Positions 16,857-27,052 are shown, counted from the stretch's first letter. The stretch is 38,734 nt of DNA from Pseudomonadota bacterium (GCA_021833345.1 JAKBFW010000007.1:1-38734), one strand, 5' to 3'. Translations and numbers: made by a program. The notes: generated from the letters alone by a model not told the origin.

Positions 16857-18512
16857 TCACGGCTCGCGCCACCTCGTCGTGATCGGGAGTCGTCGATCCC
16901 GACCGAACGCGAGCGCGGTGACCTTCGGACCGGGAGGGTACTGCCGGCGCTTCCACTCGGCGCGGTCGACGAGCGAGACGACGGTGTCCACGACCTCGGG
17001 GTCGAACCCGCGCTCGAGCAGCTCGGCGCGCCCCTCGGCGCTCTCCACGTACGCGTCGAGGACGGCATCGAGCAGGTGGTAGGCCGGGAGGCTGTCCTGG
17101 TCGACCTGGCCGGGCCGCAGCTCGGCCGACGGTGGCTTGGTGATCGAGCTCTCGGGGATCGGTGGGAGCTCTCCGGCCGCGATCGCCGCGCCGTTGCGCC
17201 AGCGCGCGAGCTCCCACACCCGGGACTTGTCGACGTCCTTCAGGGGTGCGTAGCCGCCGACGGCGTCACCGTAGATCGTGGAGTACCCGACGGCCAGCTC
17301 CGACTTGTTCCCGGTCGCGAGGACCAGGTGACCCTCGGCGTTCGACAGGCCCATCAGGATCATGCCGCGCACCCGCGCCTGCAGGTTCTCCGCGGCGACG
17401 CCGTCGAGGTGCATCTCCCGGTCGAACGCCTCGACCATCGGGGTGATCGGCTGCACGCGGTAGTCGGCGCCGAGTCGTCCCGCGGTGTCGGCGGCGTCGT
17501 CCTTCGAGTGCTGGGACGAGTGCGGTGACGGCATCGACACGCCCACGACGTTGCTGCCGCCGATCGCGTCGGCGGCGATCGCGGCGACGAGCGCCGAGTC
17601 GATCCCGCCGGACAGACCGAGCGCGACGGATCGGAACCCGTTCTTGCGGACGTAGCCCTCGAGGCCGGTCACCAGCGCCCGGTAGACCTCGGCGTCGGGG
17701 TCGAGCGGCGCGGCGAGCGTGCCCGTCCGCGTGGTGGCCCCGTCGGGCAGCTCGACGACCAGCAGGTGCTCGACGAACTGCGGTGCACGCGCCACGACGT
17801 CGCCGGACGGCGTGACGACGAACGATCCGCCGTCGAACACGAGGTCGTCCTGGCTGCCGGTGAGGTTCACGTACGCCACCGGGGCGCCGACCTCGGAGGC
17901 CCGACGTGCCGCCAGCTCGGTCCGCACGTGGCCCTTGCCCTCCTCGAACGGCGAGCCGTTGGGGACCACCAGGAGGTCGAGGTCCAGGTCGCGCATCGCC
18001 GCCACCGGGCCGCCGTCCTGCCAGATGTCCTCGCAGATCACGAGCCCGACCCGACGGCCCGCGACGTCCACCACGCACGGGGCGTCGCCCGGGGTGAAGA
18101 TGCGGAACTCGTCGAACACGCCGTAGTTCGGCAGATGGTGCTTGTCGTAGCGTGCGAACACCGTGCCGCCCCTCAGGACGGCTGCCTGGTTCGTCGGGCG
18201 TGCCGGCGCTCCCGCGTGCTCGCGGTGCGTCCGGCTGCCGAGCGTGCCGACGACCACGGTCAGGTCCGCCATGCCCTCGGAGGCGAGTCGCGCGGCGACG
18301 TCCTGCAGGACGCGCTCCGCCTCGCGCCGCACCGAGGCGCGCAGGGCGAGGTCCTCGATCGGGTAGCCGGTCAGCGTCATCTCCGGGAACACGACGAGGT
18401 CGGCGCCGAGGTCCGCGGCCCTGCGCGACCACGTGAGGACGGCCTGGGCGTTCGAGCGGAGATCGCCGACGCACGTGTCGATCTGGGCCAGCGCGATGCG
18501 CAGAGTCGCCAT
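16857..18512 (-). CDS. nadE: Glutamine-dependent NAD+ synthetase
   Basis: 551-aa two-domain enzyme. The N-terminal nitrilase-type glutaminase (about 1-265) has the Glu44-Lys124-Cys160 triad ([29 protein letters not shown]) and feeds ammonia to the C-terminal synthetase, which amidates deamido-NAD using ATP (PP-loop SGGIDS at 301-306, then [30 protein letters not shown]). It is shorter than the 679-aa M. tuberculosis NadE and resembles the compact class with a simple linker. ATG 18512 follows TACGCT by 7 nt. It uses glutamine and lies back to back with glnA2, with a 115-bp shared promoter region. Confidence 0.96.
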   Translation of the reverse strand: MATLRIALAQIDTCVGDLRSNAQAVLTWSRRAADLGADLVVFPEMTLTGYPIEDLALRASVRREAERVLQDVAARLASEGMADLTVVVGTLGSRTHREHAGAPARPTNQAAVLRGGTVFARYDKHHLPNYGVFDEFRIFTPGDAPCVVDVAGRRVGLVICEDIWQDGGPVAAMRDLDLDLLVVPNGSPFEEGKGHVRTELAARRASEVGAPVAYVNLTGSQDDLVFDGGSFVVTPSGDVVARAPQFVEHLLVVELPDGATTRTGTLAAPLDPDAEVYRALVTGLEGYVRKNGFRSVALGLSGGIDSALVAAIAADAIGGSNVVGVSMPSPHSSQHSKDDAADTAGRLGADYRVQPITPMVEAFDREMHLDGVAAENLQARVRGMILMGLSNAEGHLVLATGNKSELAVGYSTIYGDAVGGYAPLKDVDKSRVWELARWRNGAAIAAGELPPIPESSITKPPSAELRPGQVDQDSLPAYHLLDAVLDAYVESAEGRAELLERGFDPEVVDTVVSLVDRAEWKRRQYPPGPKVTALAFGRDRRLPITTRWREP

Positions 18513-18519
18513 GGCGGCA

Positions 18520-18525
18520 AGCGTA
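18520..18525 (-). promoter_or_regulatory. -10 box of nadE, leaderless arrangement
   Basis: Minus strand TACGCT, seven bases (TGCCGCC), then ATG 18512. Confidence 0.5.
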
Positions 18526-18614
18526 GGCGGTCACCTCGGCGGACGCGGTGTCCACGAACCGGACAGCCCTGCGCGTCCACCCGGACGTGGCGCCACGAGC
18601 GGGACAACATCAGG

Positions 18615-18620
18615 CAGGAT
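18615..18620 (+). promoter_or_regulatory. Possible -10 box of glnA2
   Basis: CAGGAT, seven bases (GGGGACC), then ATG 18628. A weaker match than the other boxes, but the same spacing. Confidence 0.3.
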
Positions 18621-18627
18621 GGGGACC

Positions 18628-19965
18628 ATGGACAGGCAGCAGGAGTTCGTGCTCCGTACGGTCGAAGAGCGAGACATCCGGTTCATCCGGCTGTGGTTCA
18701 CCGACGTGCTCGGCACGCTCAAGTCGGTCGCGATCGCGCCGGCCGAGCTCGAGTCCGCCTTCAGCGAGGGGATCGGGTTCGACGGCAGCTCGATCGAGGG
18801 CCTCACCCGGGTCTACGAGGCGGACATGATCGCCAAGCCGGACCCCACCACCTTCCAGATCCTGCCGTGGCGCGGCGAGCACCACGGCACGGCCCGGATG
18901 TTCTGCGACATCCAGACGCCGGACGGCGAGCCGTCGATGGCGGACTCCCGCACCGTCCTCAAGCGCGCGCTGGCGAAGGGGAGCGAGCAGGGCTTCACCT
19001 TCTACACGCACCCCGAGGTCGAGTTCTACCTCTTCGAGAACCCCGCCGACCCGGAGCTCCCGCTCGTGCCGGTCGACACGGCCGGCTACTTCGACCACGT
19101 CCCGCGGGGGACCGCGCACGACTTTCGTCGCGCCGCGATCAGCATGCTCGAATCGATGGGGATCTCGGTCGAGTTCTCGCACCACGAGGCGGGTCCGGGA
19201 CAGAACGAGATCGACCTGCGGTACGCGGACGCCCTCACGACCGCCGACAACATCATGACCTTCCGCACGGTCGTCAAGGAGGTCGCGCTCGAGCAGGGCG
19301 TCTTCGCCTCGTTCATGCCGAAGCCGATGGTCGACCACCCGGGGTCGGGGATGCACACGCACCTCTCGCTGTTCGAGGGGGACCGCAACGCGTTCCACGA
19401 GCCGGGTGCCCCGCTCGAGCTGTCGAAGGTGGCTCGCAGCTTCATCGCCGGTCTCCTGCACCACGCGGCGGAGATCACCGCGGTCACCAACCAGTTCGTG
19501 AACTCGTACAAGCGCCTCTGGGGTGGTGCCGAGGCGCCGAGCTTCGTGTGCTGGGGTCACAACAACAGGTCGGCCCTCGTTCGCGTCCCGATGTACAAGC
19601 CCGGCAAGGGCAACTCGAGCCGGATCGAGTACCGCGCTCTCGACTCCGCCGCGAACCCGTACCTTGCGTATGCCGTGCTGCTCGCCGCCGGTCTCAAGGG
19701 CATCGAGCAGGGCTACGAGCTGCCGGAGGGCGCCGAGGACGACGTGTGGGAGCTCACCGACTCCGAGCGCCGTGCGCTCGGGATCGAGCCGTTGCCGGAC
19801 TCGCTCGACGGTGCGATCGCGGTCATGGAACGGTCTGAGCTCGTCGCCGAGACGCTCGGTGAGCACGTCTTCGACTACGTCCTGCGCAACAAGCGTCAGG
19901 AGTGGAACGAGTACCGAGGCCAGGTCACCCCGTACGAGCTGCGGCGGTTCCTCCGGGTCCTGTGA
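18628..19965 (+). CDS. glnA2: Glutamine synthetase, GlnA2 type
   Basis: 445-aa glutamine synthetase that ligates ammonia to glutamate with ATP. It matches M. tuberculosis GlnA2 (446 aa) from the first residues, MDRQQEFVLRTVEERDIRF, and carries DGSSIEG, the ammonium/metal motif EVEFYLFE, and ATP-site NSYKRL. The Tyr that GlnE adenylylates in GlnA1 is replaced by Trp374 (DDVWELTDSE), so this enzyme should not be adenylylated. ATG 18628 is chosen over 18619 because it gives the family N-terminus. The stop overlaps the glnE start by 4 nt (GTGA). GlnA2-type enzymes are often dispensable in relatives; the main enzyme is glnA1 at 29022. Confidence 0.95.
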   Translation: MDRQQEFVLRTVEERDIRFIRLWFTDVLGTLKSVAIAPAELESAFSEGIGFDGSSIEGLTRVYEADMIAKPDPTTFQILPWRGEHHGTARMFCDIQTPDGEPSMADSRTVLKRALAKGSEQGFTFYTHPEVEFYLFENPADPELPLVPVDTAGYFDHVPRGTAHDFRRAAISMLESMGISVEFSHHEAGPGQNEIDLRYADALTTADNIMTFRTVVKEVALEQGVFASFMPKPMVDHPGSGMHTHLSLFEGDRNAFHEPGAPLELSKVARSFIAGLLHHAAEITAVTNQFVNSYKRLWGGAEAPSFVCWGHNNRSALVRVPMYKPGKGNSSRIEYRALDSAANPYLAYAVLLAAGLKGIEQGYELPEGAEDDVWELTDSERRALGIEPLPDSLDGAIAVMERSELVAETLGEHVFDYVLRNKRQEWNEYRGQVTPYELRRFLRVL

Positions 19966-22900
19966 CCACCGCCAGGACGGGGACCTGGGCCGGTCGACTC
20001 ACCCGGCTCGGCTTCGCCGCCGCGCTTCGGGCCGAACGGGTGCTCGGCGACCCGGCGCTCGTCGGCCTGCTGGGTGAGCTGCCCGAGCTTCAGTCCGCCT
20101 CCGAGCGGGCACGTGCGGACCTCGCCCCGGTCGATCGGGAGTGGGCCGACGGGCTGCTGGTCGCGCTCGCTGACGTCGCAGATCCGGATCAGGCGCTGCT
20201 GGCCCTCGCGAAGCTCGCCGGGGTCGTCCAGGGCGATCGGGTCGACGTCCTGGCGACGCTGCTGTCGACCGCCGGACCGGCACGGGACCGGCTCCTCGCC
20301 GTGGTCGGCGCGTCCGTGGCCCTCGGCGACAACCTCTCGGCGCACCCCGCCCATCTTGACGTGCTCGTGGACGACGCTCCGGGGACCGGCGTCCCCGCGG
20401 GGGCGGTGCGCGCGGAGCTGCTGTCGGCCGTCGGCGCGGACCCGGAGGCCGATGTCCCCGTCGCCGCCCTCGGCGGTGCGATCGGCATCGACGCGATGCG
20501 GCGCGCGTATCAACGCCGCCTGCTGTCCATCGCGGCGACCGACCTCACCGCCCCGGACCCGCTCGAGGTCCTGGCCGCCGTCGCCGCAGCGCTCGCGGAC
20601 CTCGCGTCGGCTGCCCTCGAGGCGGCGCTCGCGCTCGCGCGGGCCGACCTCGACGACCACGGAGCCGGCGTCCGTCTTGCGGTGATCGGGATGGGCAAGT
20701 GCGGAGGCCGCGAGCTCAACTACGTCAGCGACGTGGACGTGATCTACGTCGTCGAGCCGGACGGCATCGACGAGGCTCACGCGATCACGGTCGGGACCAA
20801 GCTCGCCGCCGGTCTCGCCCGTGCGTGCTCCACGGCCGCGGGTGAGCCCGCGCTGTGGCCGGTCGACGCAGCGCTGAGACCGGAGGGGAAGAACGGGCCA
20901 CTGGTGCGGACGCTCTCGAGCCACCAGGCGTACTACGAGCGGTGGGCGCACACGTGGGAGTTCCAGGCCCTGCTCAAGGCGCGCCCGGTCGCCGGCGACC
21001 CGGCACTCGGCCAGGCGTACGTCGACGCGATGAACCCGATGGTGTGGGCCGCCGTCGGGCGCGAGAACTTTGTCGAGGACTCCCAGGCGATGCGGCGGCG
21101 GGTCGAGGACAACGTGCCTGCCGCAGAGGCGGACCGTCAGCTCAAGCTGGGCAAGGGCGGGCTGCGTGACGTCGAGTTCACCGTGCAGCTGCTGCAGCTC
21201 GTGCACGGGCGCGCCGACGAGTCGATCCGGAGCCCCGGCACGCTGACGGCGCTCGCCGCACTCTCGGCCGGTGGCTACGTCGGGCGGTCGGACGCCGCCG
21301 AGCTGGCTCAGTGCTACCGGCTGCTGCGGTCGCTCGAGCACCGCATCCAGCTCTACCGACTGCGGCGGACGCATCTGATGCCGTCGGCCCCGGCGGACCT
21401 GCGTCGGTTGGCGCGCTCGGTCGGCATGCGCACCGTCGGCGCCGAGGGTCTCGACGAGCGGTGGCGCTCGGTGCGACGCCAGGTCCGGCACCTGCACGAG
21501 GAGCTCTTCTACCGGCCGCTGCTGCCGGCGATGGCGCAGCTCTCGACCGCGGAGGCAAGCCTGGCCCCCGAGGCGGCCCGTGCACGGCTCGCCGCGATCG
21601 GGTACACCGATCCTGCGGGGGCGATGCGGCACATCGCGGCCCTGACCGAGGGGCTGTCCCGCCGGGCGGCGATCCAACGCCAGCTCTTGCCGGTGATGAT
21701 CGGATGGTTCGCCGACGGGGCCGCGCCGGATGCCGGTCTGCTCGCATTCCGTCGCCTGTCGGACGAGCTCGGGACGACGCACTGGTACCTCAAGCTCTTG
21801 CGCGACTCGGGGACCGCGGCGCGCCGGCTCGCCTCCGTGCTCTCGACCTCGCGGTACGTCGCCGACGCGTTGACCCGGTCGCCGGAGTCGGTCGCCTGGC
21901 TAGCGGATGACGCGGAGCTGGTCGGACGTGGCGCGCAACGGCTCGGCGCGGAGGCGGAGGCGCTCGTGTCACGCGCCACCGGGGCTGAGGCCGCTGCGGT
22001 CGCACTGCGCGCGCTGCGCCGTCGGGAGCTCGCGCGAACGGCCGCCGCCGACGTCCTGGGTGTCGTCACGAGCACCACGGCCGCCCAGACCCTGACCGTC
22101 GCCGCGGACGTCGTGCTCGCGGGCACGCTGCGCGCGGTGGAGTCCGAGGCGTGCGCCGACCTCGACGGGCCCCCCACCCGGATGCTCGTGGTCGCGATGG
22201 GACGACTCGGCGGCGGTGAGATGGGGTACTCCTCCGACGCGGACGTGATGTTCGTCCATGATCCGTACCCGGGTGCGGACGGCGAGGCCGCCCAGGACTA
22301 CGCGCTCGCGGTCGCCAGCAGGCTCCGTTACCTCCTGGGTGCGGTCGGACCGGAGCCGGCCCTCGAGGTCGATGCCTCGTTGCGACCGGAGGGCCGCAAC
22401 GGGCCGCTCGTCCGGTCGTTCGACTCCTACGCCGAGTACTACGCGCGCTGGTCGTCGCCGTGGGAGAGCCAGGCGCTGCTGCGTGCTCGTCCGGTCGCCG
22501 GAGACGTGGAGCTGGGCGACCGGTTCGTCGCGCTCGTCGACCCGCTGCGGTACCCGCGGGGAGGGCTCGACCCCGCGGTCGTCCGCGAGGTGCGCCGGAT
22601 CAAGGCGCGGGTCGAGTCGGAGCGACTGCCGCGAGGTGTCGACCCTAACCGGCACCTGAAGCTCGGTCGCGGTGGGCTAGCCGACGTCGAGTGGACCGTC
22701 CAGCTGCTTCAGCTGCAGCATGCGTTCGCAGTGCCAGGCCTGCGGACCACGGCGACTCTCGAGGCCCTCGAGGCGGCGGCCGGCACGGGGCTGATCGAGG
22801 CGGCCGACGCCGCGGTGCTCACGGCCGCGTGGGAGAGCGCGTCACGCCTGCGTGACGCGATCGTGCTGTGGTCCGGTCGACCGGGCGGCGCGCAGGCCGA

Positions 22901-23045
22901 TGTCCTTCCGCACGACCGGCAGGCCCTCGCGGGCCTGGCGCGCATCGTCGGTCTGCCGGCCGGGCACGCCGGAGAGCTCGAGGAAGAGCACCTCCGCAAG
23001 GCGCGGCGAGCGCGCGCCGTCGTCGAGCGCGTCTTCTACGCCTGA
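19962..23045 (+). CDS. glnE: Glutamine synthetase adenylyltransferase / adenylyl-removing enzyme
   Basis: 1027-aa bifunctional enzyme that adds AMP to, and removes it from, glutamine synthetase according to nitrogen status. Two nucleotidyltransferase domains are seen: the N-terminal removase domain with GKCGGRELNYVSDVDVIYV (about residues 244-262) and the C-terminal transferase domain with GRLGGGEMGYSSDADVMFV (about 746-764). Each holds the GS-x-D-x-D type metal site, followed by the repeated RPEG(K/R)NGPLVR and LKLG(K/R)GGL-DVE(F/W)TVQLLQL motifs. The start overlaps the glnA2 stop. Its substrate tyrosine is found in the glnA1 product, not in the adjacent glnA2. Confidence 0.97.
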   Translation: MTTARTGTWAGRLTRLGFAAALRAERVLGDPALVGLLGELPELQSASERARADLAPVDREWADGLLVALADVADPDQALLALAKLAGVVQGDRVDVLATLLSTAGPARDRLLAVVGASVALGDNLSAHPAHLDVLVDDAPGTGVPAGAVRAELLSAVGADPEADVPVAALGGAIGIDAMRRAYQRRLLSIAATDLTAPDPLEVLAAVAAALADLASAALEAALALARADLDDHGAGVRLAVIGMGKCGGRELNYVSDVDVIYVVEPDGIDEAHAITVGTKLAAGLARACSTAAGEPALWPVDAALRPEGKNGPLVRTLSSHQAYYERWAHTWEFQALLKARPVAGDPALGQAYVDAMNPMVWAAVGRENFVEDSQAMRRRVEDNVPAAEADRQLKLGKGGLRDVEFTVQLLQLVHGRADESIRSPGTLTALAALSAGGYVGRSDAAELAQCYRLLRSLEHRIQLYRLRRTHLMPSAPADLRRLARSVGMRTVGAEGLDERWRSVRRQVRHLHEELFYRPLLPAMAQLSTAEASLAPEAARARLAAIGYTDPAGAMRHIAALTEGLSRRAAIQRQLLPVMIGWFADGAAPDAGLLAFRRLSDELGTTHWYLKLLRDSGTAARRLASVLSTSRYVADALTRSPESVAWLADDAELVGRGAQRLGAEAEALVSRATGAEAAAVALRALRRRELARTAAADVLGVVTSTTAAQTLTVAADVVLAGTLRAVESEACADLDGPPTRMLVVAMGRLGGGEMGYSSDADVMFVHDPYPGADGEAAQDYALAVASRLRYLLGAVGPEPALEVDASLRPEGRNGPLVRSFDSYAEYYARWSSPWESQALLRARPVAGDVELGDRFVALVDPLRYPRGGLDPAVVREVRRIKARVESERLPRGVDPNRHLKLGRGGLADVEWTVQLLQLQHAFAVPGLRTTATLEALEAAAGTGLIEAADAAVLTAAWESASRLRDAIVLWSGRPGGAQADVLPHDRQALAGLARIVGLPAGHAGELEEEHLRKARRARAVVERVFYA

Positions 23046-23063
23046 CGGCGGTTCACGCCGTGC

Positions 23064-24875
23064 TCAGGAGGCCACCGAGCCGGCGGCGAGGAGGGCTGCC
23101 CGCTCCTCGCGCCGTTCCCGCTGAGCGGCGGGGTCCGGCACGGGGACCGCGGCGAGCAGGGCACGCGTGTACGGGTGCCGTGGAGCGCTGAGGACCTCGG
23201 CGGTCGTCCCGACCTCGACGAGCTGTCCCAGGCTCATCACCGCGACGTCGTGGGCCACGATGTCGACGACAGCGAGGTCGTGGCTGATGAACAGGCACGC
23301 GAAGCCCATCTCGCGCTGGAGCTCCTGGAACAGATGCAGCACGGTCGCCTGAACGGAGACGTCCAGGGCGCTCGTCGGCTCGTCGGCGATGAGCAGGTCC
23401 GGGCCCAGGACGAGCGCGCGCGCGAGGCTGACACGCTGACGCTGGCCACCGGACAGCTCGTGCGGGTACCGCTTGGCGAACGCGGCCGGGAGCTCCACCG
23501 CCTCGAGCAGCTCCGCCACGCGCTTGTGCCGCGAGGCGTCCGTCCCGACCTTGTGCACCGAGAGCGGCTCCGCGATGCATGCCCCGACGCTCGCGCGCGG
23601 GTTGAGGGACGCGGCGGGGTCCTGGAAGACGAACCCGAAGCGTCGGCGGAGGTCGCGCAGGGTGTGCGGCGACGCGGTGCGCAGGTCCGTTCCGAAGACG
23701 TCGATGCTCCCGCTCGTGGCAGGGACCAGGCCGACGACCGTGCGGCCCACGGTGGTCTTGCCCGAGCCCGACTCGCCGACGAGTCCGAGCACCCGCCCGG
23801 GCGCGATGGTCAGCGAGACGCCGTCGACGGCGCGCACCCGCGGACTGCCGAGCCTTCCGGGGAACTCGACCACGAGATCCCGCACAGCGAGCGCGGGGGT
23901 GCCGCTCGACGGTGCCGGCTCGCCGGAGATCGCACCGGGCGTGCCGAGCGACGTCGCGCGCGCGGCGTCGACGTCGGGGCCGCTGCGGTCCGTCGCGACG
24001 GTCGAGCCGGCAGGCGTGGCCGGCTCGGCGCCTGGGACAGCGTGGCTCGAGCGTCCCTGCCCGAGGTACGGCACCGCCGCCAGCAGTCGTTGGGTGTAGG
24101 GGTGCGCCGGCGCTGCGAACAGCTGCGCGACCGGAGCCTGCTCGACGACCTGACCGCGGTACATGACGACGACGCGGTCCGCGAGGTCGGCGACGACACC
24201 CATGTTGTGCGTGATCAGGACGATCGCGGTCCCGAGCCGGTCGCGCAGCCCGCGGAGCAGGTCGAGGATCGCGGCCTGCACGGTGACGTCGAGAGCGGTG
24301 GTGGGCTCGTCGGCGATGATGAGCTCGGGCTCGCAGGAGATCGCGATCGCGATCATCACGCGCTGCTTCTGGCCGCCGGACATCTGGTGCGGGTACGAGT
24401 GGACCCGTCGCTCCGGGTCGGGGATGCCGACGAGGTCGAGCAGCTCGACCGCGCGTCGGTGCGCGGCGCGGCGCGACATCCGTCGGTGCGCGCGCAGCGC
24501 CTCCATGACCTGCCAGCCCACGGTGCGGACCGGGTCGAGCGAGGTCGCGGGCTCCTGGAAGATCATCGCGATGCGGTCGCCTCGCACGCGGCGCATCGAC
24601 TCGCCGCCGAGAGTGGTCAGCTCGACGCCGTCGATCCGGGCGGAGCCGCCGACGGACGCAGTGCCCGGTAGCAGCCCCAGCAGCGCGCGTGAGCTCACAG
24701 ACTTTCCGGAGCCCGACTCGCCGACGACGGCGACGATCTCACCAGGTGCGACGTCGAAGCTGACCTCTCGCACCGCGTGGACGGGACCCGCGTCGGACCG
24801 GAACGTGACGCTCAGGTGATCGAGGGCCAACATGGGTGTCCCCGCACCGGGGGTGGTCGCACGTGACGCGCTCAT
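23064..24875 (-). CDS. Dipeptide/oligopeptide ABC transporter, two ATPase domains fused
   Basis: 603-aa protein holding both ATP-binding subunits in one chain, equivalent to DppD plus DppF. Domain 1 (about 15-270): Walker A GESGSGKS, signature MSGGQKQR, Walker B IIADEPTTALD. A linker of about 60 residues rich in Ala/Ser/Pro follows. Domain 2 (about 335-590): Walker A GESGSGKT near 363-370, signature LSGGQRQR, Walker B LIADEPTSALD. Both domains carry the C-terminal peptide-transporter extension with HPYT(Q/R)LLAAVP. The ATG overlaps the permease stop (ATGA). Both nucleotide sites look intact. Peripheral at the inner face of the membrane. Confidence 0.95.
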   Translation of the reverse strand: MSASRATTPGAGTPMLALDHLSVTFRSDAGPVHAVREVSFDVAPGEIVAVVGESGSGKSVSSRALLGLLPGTASVGGSARIDGVELTTLGGESMRRVRGDRIAMIFQEPATSLDPVRTVGWQVMEALRAHRRMSRRAAHRRAVELLDLVGIPDPERRVHSYPHQMSGGQKQRVMIAIAISCEPELIIADEPTTALDVTVQAAILDLLRGLRDRLGTAIVLITHNMGVVADLADRVVVMYRGQVVEQAPVAQLFAAPAHPYTQRLLAAVPYLGQGRSSHAVPGAEPATPAGSTVATDRSGPDVDAARATSLGTPGAISGEPAPSSGTPALAVRDLVVEFPGRLGSPRVRAVDGVSLTIAPGRVLGLVGESGSGKTTVGRTVVGLVPATSGSIDVFGTDLRTASPHTLRDLRRRFGFVFQDPAASLNPRASVGACIAEPLSVHKVGTDASRHKRVAELLEAVELPAAFAKRYPHELSGGQRQRVSLARALVLGPDLLIADEPTSALDVSVQATVLHLFQELQREMGFACLFISHDLAVVDIVAHDVAVMSLGQLVEVGTTAEVLSAPRHPYTRALLAAVPVPDPAAQRERREERAALLAAGSVAS

Positions 24876-25951
24876 CGCCCGTCCTCCTGCTCGCTCGTCG
24901 GGCTGTCGGCGGTCGGATCGGCGGGGCCGGCTGCGTGACCGCCGGTCGTCGCGTCGAGCTCCGTCGCGAGCACGATCTCCTGCTCGTCGGCGGTGGTCGT
25001 CCCGGCTCCGCGCGTGCGCAGCATCGGGTTGAGGATGTCGTTGAGGCTCTCGCCGACGAGCGTGACGCCTGCGACGACGATGACGATCGCGAGTCCCGGG
25101 TAGATGCCCGTCCACCAGATGCCGTTGGTCGCGTCAGAGAGCGCCTTGTTGAGGTCGTACCCCCATTCGGCCGCGGCCGACGGCTCGATGCCGAACCCGA
25201 GGAAGCCAAGGCCGGCGAGGGTGAGGATCGCCTCCGAGGCGTTCAGGGTGGCGAGCACCGGGATGGTCTGCGACACGTTCGGCAGGACATGTCGGAACAT
25301 GATCCGCCCGGGCTTCGCGCCGGTGATCCGTGCCGCGTCGACGAACGGCTCGTGCTTCACCGAGACCGTCTGGTTGCGCACGACGCGGAAGTACTGGGGG
25401 ACGAAGACCACGGTGATCGACAACGCCGCCGCGATGATGCCGCCGACCGGTGTCGACCGACCCCCGGTGATCATGATCGACACGACGATCGCGAGCAGCA
25501 GCGACGGGAACGCGTACAGGGCGTCGGTGATGAGCACGAGGACGCGGTCGACCTTGCCGCCCACATATCCGGAGATCACCCCGAGGGGGGCTCCCAAGGT
25601 CAGAGAGATCGCGACGGCGAGCACGATCACGGTCAGCGCGGTCCGTGCGCCGAAGATCACGCGCGAGAGGACGTCCTGTCCGCCGACCGTCGTCCCGAAC
25701 CAGTGCGCGGCCGACGGTGGCTGCTGCGTCCCGAAGATCACGCCGTTCGCGCGGTCCGCGTTGAACCCGTAGGGCGCGATCAGCGGCGCGAAGACCGCGA
25801 CGACGACGAAGACGACGATCACGACGAGGCCGCTCAGGAGCATCGCACGCTGCAGCCCGTGCGTGGACCTGATCAGGGCGACGCCGGGGAAGCCGCGCCG
25901 CCGGGGCGGGGCTTCGAGGTCAGCGGTCTCGGTGGCGACGAGCGCGCTCAT
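24872..25951 (-). CDS. dppC: Peptide ABC transporter permease, DppC type
   Basis: 359-aa membrane subunit. Residues 1-35 are cytoplasmic, followed by a first helix (LLSGLVVIVVFVVVAVFAPL) and five more. The domain starts with HWFGTTVGGQDVLSRVIFGARTAL, typical of DppC/OppC, and the EAA loop is DAARITGAKPGRIMFRHVLPN, which docks on the ATPase. The C-terminal 45 residues are acidic and look disordered (ADEQEIVLATELD...SEQEDGR). Start and stop overlap both neighbours (TGATG with dppB, ATGA with the ATPase), so the operon is tightly coupled. Confidence 0.95.
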   Translation of the reverse strand: MSALVATETADLEAPPRRRGFPGVALIRSTHGLQRAMLLSGLVVIVVFVVVAVFAPLIAPYGFNADRANGVIFGTQQPPSAAHWFGTTVGGQDVLSRVIFGARTALTVIVLAVAISLTLGAPLGVISGYVGGKVDRVLVLITDALYAFPSLLLAIVVSIMITGGRSTPVGGIIAAALSITVVFVPQYFRVVRNQTVSVKHEPFVDAARITGAKPGRIMFRHVLPNVSQTIPVLATLNASEAILTLAGLGFLGFGIEPSAAAEWGYDLNKALSDATNGIWWTGIYPGLAIVIVVAGVTLVGESLNDILNPMLRTRGAGTTTADEQEIVLATELDATTGGHAAGPADPTADSPTSEQEDGR

Positions 25952-26994
25952 CAGTACCTCACTCTCGGGTCGACGAGTGCGTTGATGACATCGATCAAGA
26001 AGCTCGACACCGCGACGACCACCGCGATCGCGGTGACGATGCCCTGGACGGCGACGAAGTCTCGCGCGAGGAGGTAGTGCGAGAGCACGTATCCGAGACC
26101 TTGCCACTCGAACGTCGTCTCGGTCAGGATCGCGCCGCCGAGCATGATCGCGATCTGCATGCCCATGACCGTGACGACGGGCACGAGCGCGTTGCGGAAT
26201 GCGTGCTTGCGCACGACGAGCCGCTCGGGCACGCCGCGCGCCCGAGCGGCGGTGACGTAGTCGGTGCGCATCGTCTCGAGCAGGTTGATCCGGATGAGCC
26301 GGATGAACACGCCGGCGGTCAGCAGCCCGAGCGCGAGAGCGGGCAGGATCGCATGGCGCAGGACGTCGAGGATGTAGCCGGGATCCCCGTACAGGATGGC
26401 GTCGATGATCATCACGTTGGTCTTGGGGTTGACGTTGTTCAGCGCGATCTCGACGCCGGCGGAGGCGCGGCCCGAGGCCGGCAGCCAGCCGAGCGTCGCG
26501 GAGAAGAGCAGCTTGAGCAGGAGCCCGACGAAGAAGACGGGTGCCGCGTACACGAGCACCGCGAACGTGCGGATCGTGACGTCGGGCAGCTTGTCGCGGT
26601 AGCGCGCCGCAAGACGCCCGAGCGGGATGCCGACGACGAAGGCGACGATCAGCGCCCAGAAGGTCAGCTCGAGGGTCGCTGCACCGTTGGTGATGAGCAC
26701 CTCGCTGATCTTCCGGTGGTCGGTGAGCGCGGTGCCGAAGTCGCCGTGCAGGAGTCCGCCGAGGTACTCGCCGTACTGCTGGAGGATCGGCCGGTCGAAG
26801 CCGGCTGCCGCACGGCGGGCGGCGAGCTGAGCGGCGGAGAGCCGACCGCCCTGCGAGGCCGTGATGGGATCCCCGATCACGCGCATGAAGAAGAAGACGA
26901 CGCTGACCAGGATCCACACGGTCGGGACGATCAGCGCGAGGCGGACCAGCAGATACCTGACCAGGGGACTGCGGGGGAGAATCTTGACGTTCAT
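25951..26994 (-). CDS. dppB: Peptide ABC transporter permease, DppB type
   Basis: 347-aa membrane subunit with an N-terminal helix (YLLVRLALIVPTVWILVSVVFFFM), the periplasmic-side loop before the second helix typical of DppB/OppB, and the EAA loop TAARARGVPERLVVRKHAFRNAL followed by VPVVTVMGMQ. C-terminal end VINALVDPRVRY is the usual family tail. Its start is 102 bp after the binding-protein stop; the gap contains a hairpin. With DppC it forms the peptide channel. Confidence 0.95.
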   Translation of the reverse strand: MNVKILPRSPLVRYLLVRLALIVPTVWILVSVVFFFMRVIGDPITASQGGRLSAAQLAARRAAAGFDRPILQQYGEYLGGLLHGDFGTALTDHRKISEVLITNGAATLELTFWALIVAFVVGIPLGRLAARYRDKLPDVTIRTFAVLVYAAPVFFVGLLLKLLFSATLGWLPASGRASAGVEIALNNVNPKTNVMIIDAILYGDPGYILDVLRHAILPALALGLLTAGVFIRLIRINLLETMRTDYVTAARARGVPERLVVRKHAFRNALVPVVTVMGMQIAIMLGGAILTETTFEWQGLGYVLSHYLLARDFVAVQGIVTAIAVVVAVSSFLIDVINALVDPRVRY

Positions 26995-27052
26995 GGTGTC
27001 CGATCGTGGGGGCCTGCTCCTGGTCGTACCGATGCGCCCAGGACGTGACGGC

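Noticed and set aside
17766-19838. 690-aa plus-strand frame across nadE and glnA2
   Set aside because: It is antisense to nadE, then out of frame with glnA2, and has no recognisable domain.
24056-24200. The fused double ATPase as an assembly error or frameshift
   Set aside because: The frame is continuous, both domains are complete, and fused DppD-DppF proteins are common in actinobacteria.
26077-27048. 323-aa plus-strand frame
   Set aside because: Antisense to dppB with shadow composition.
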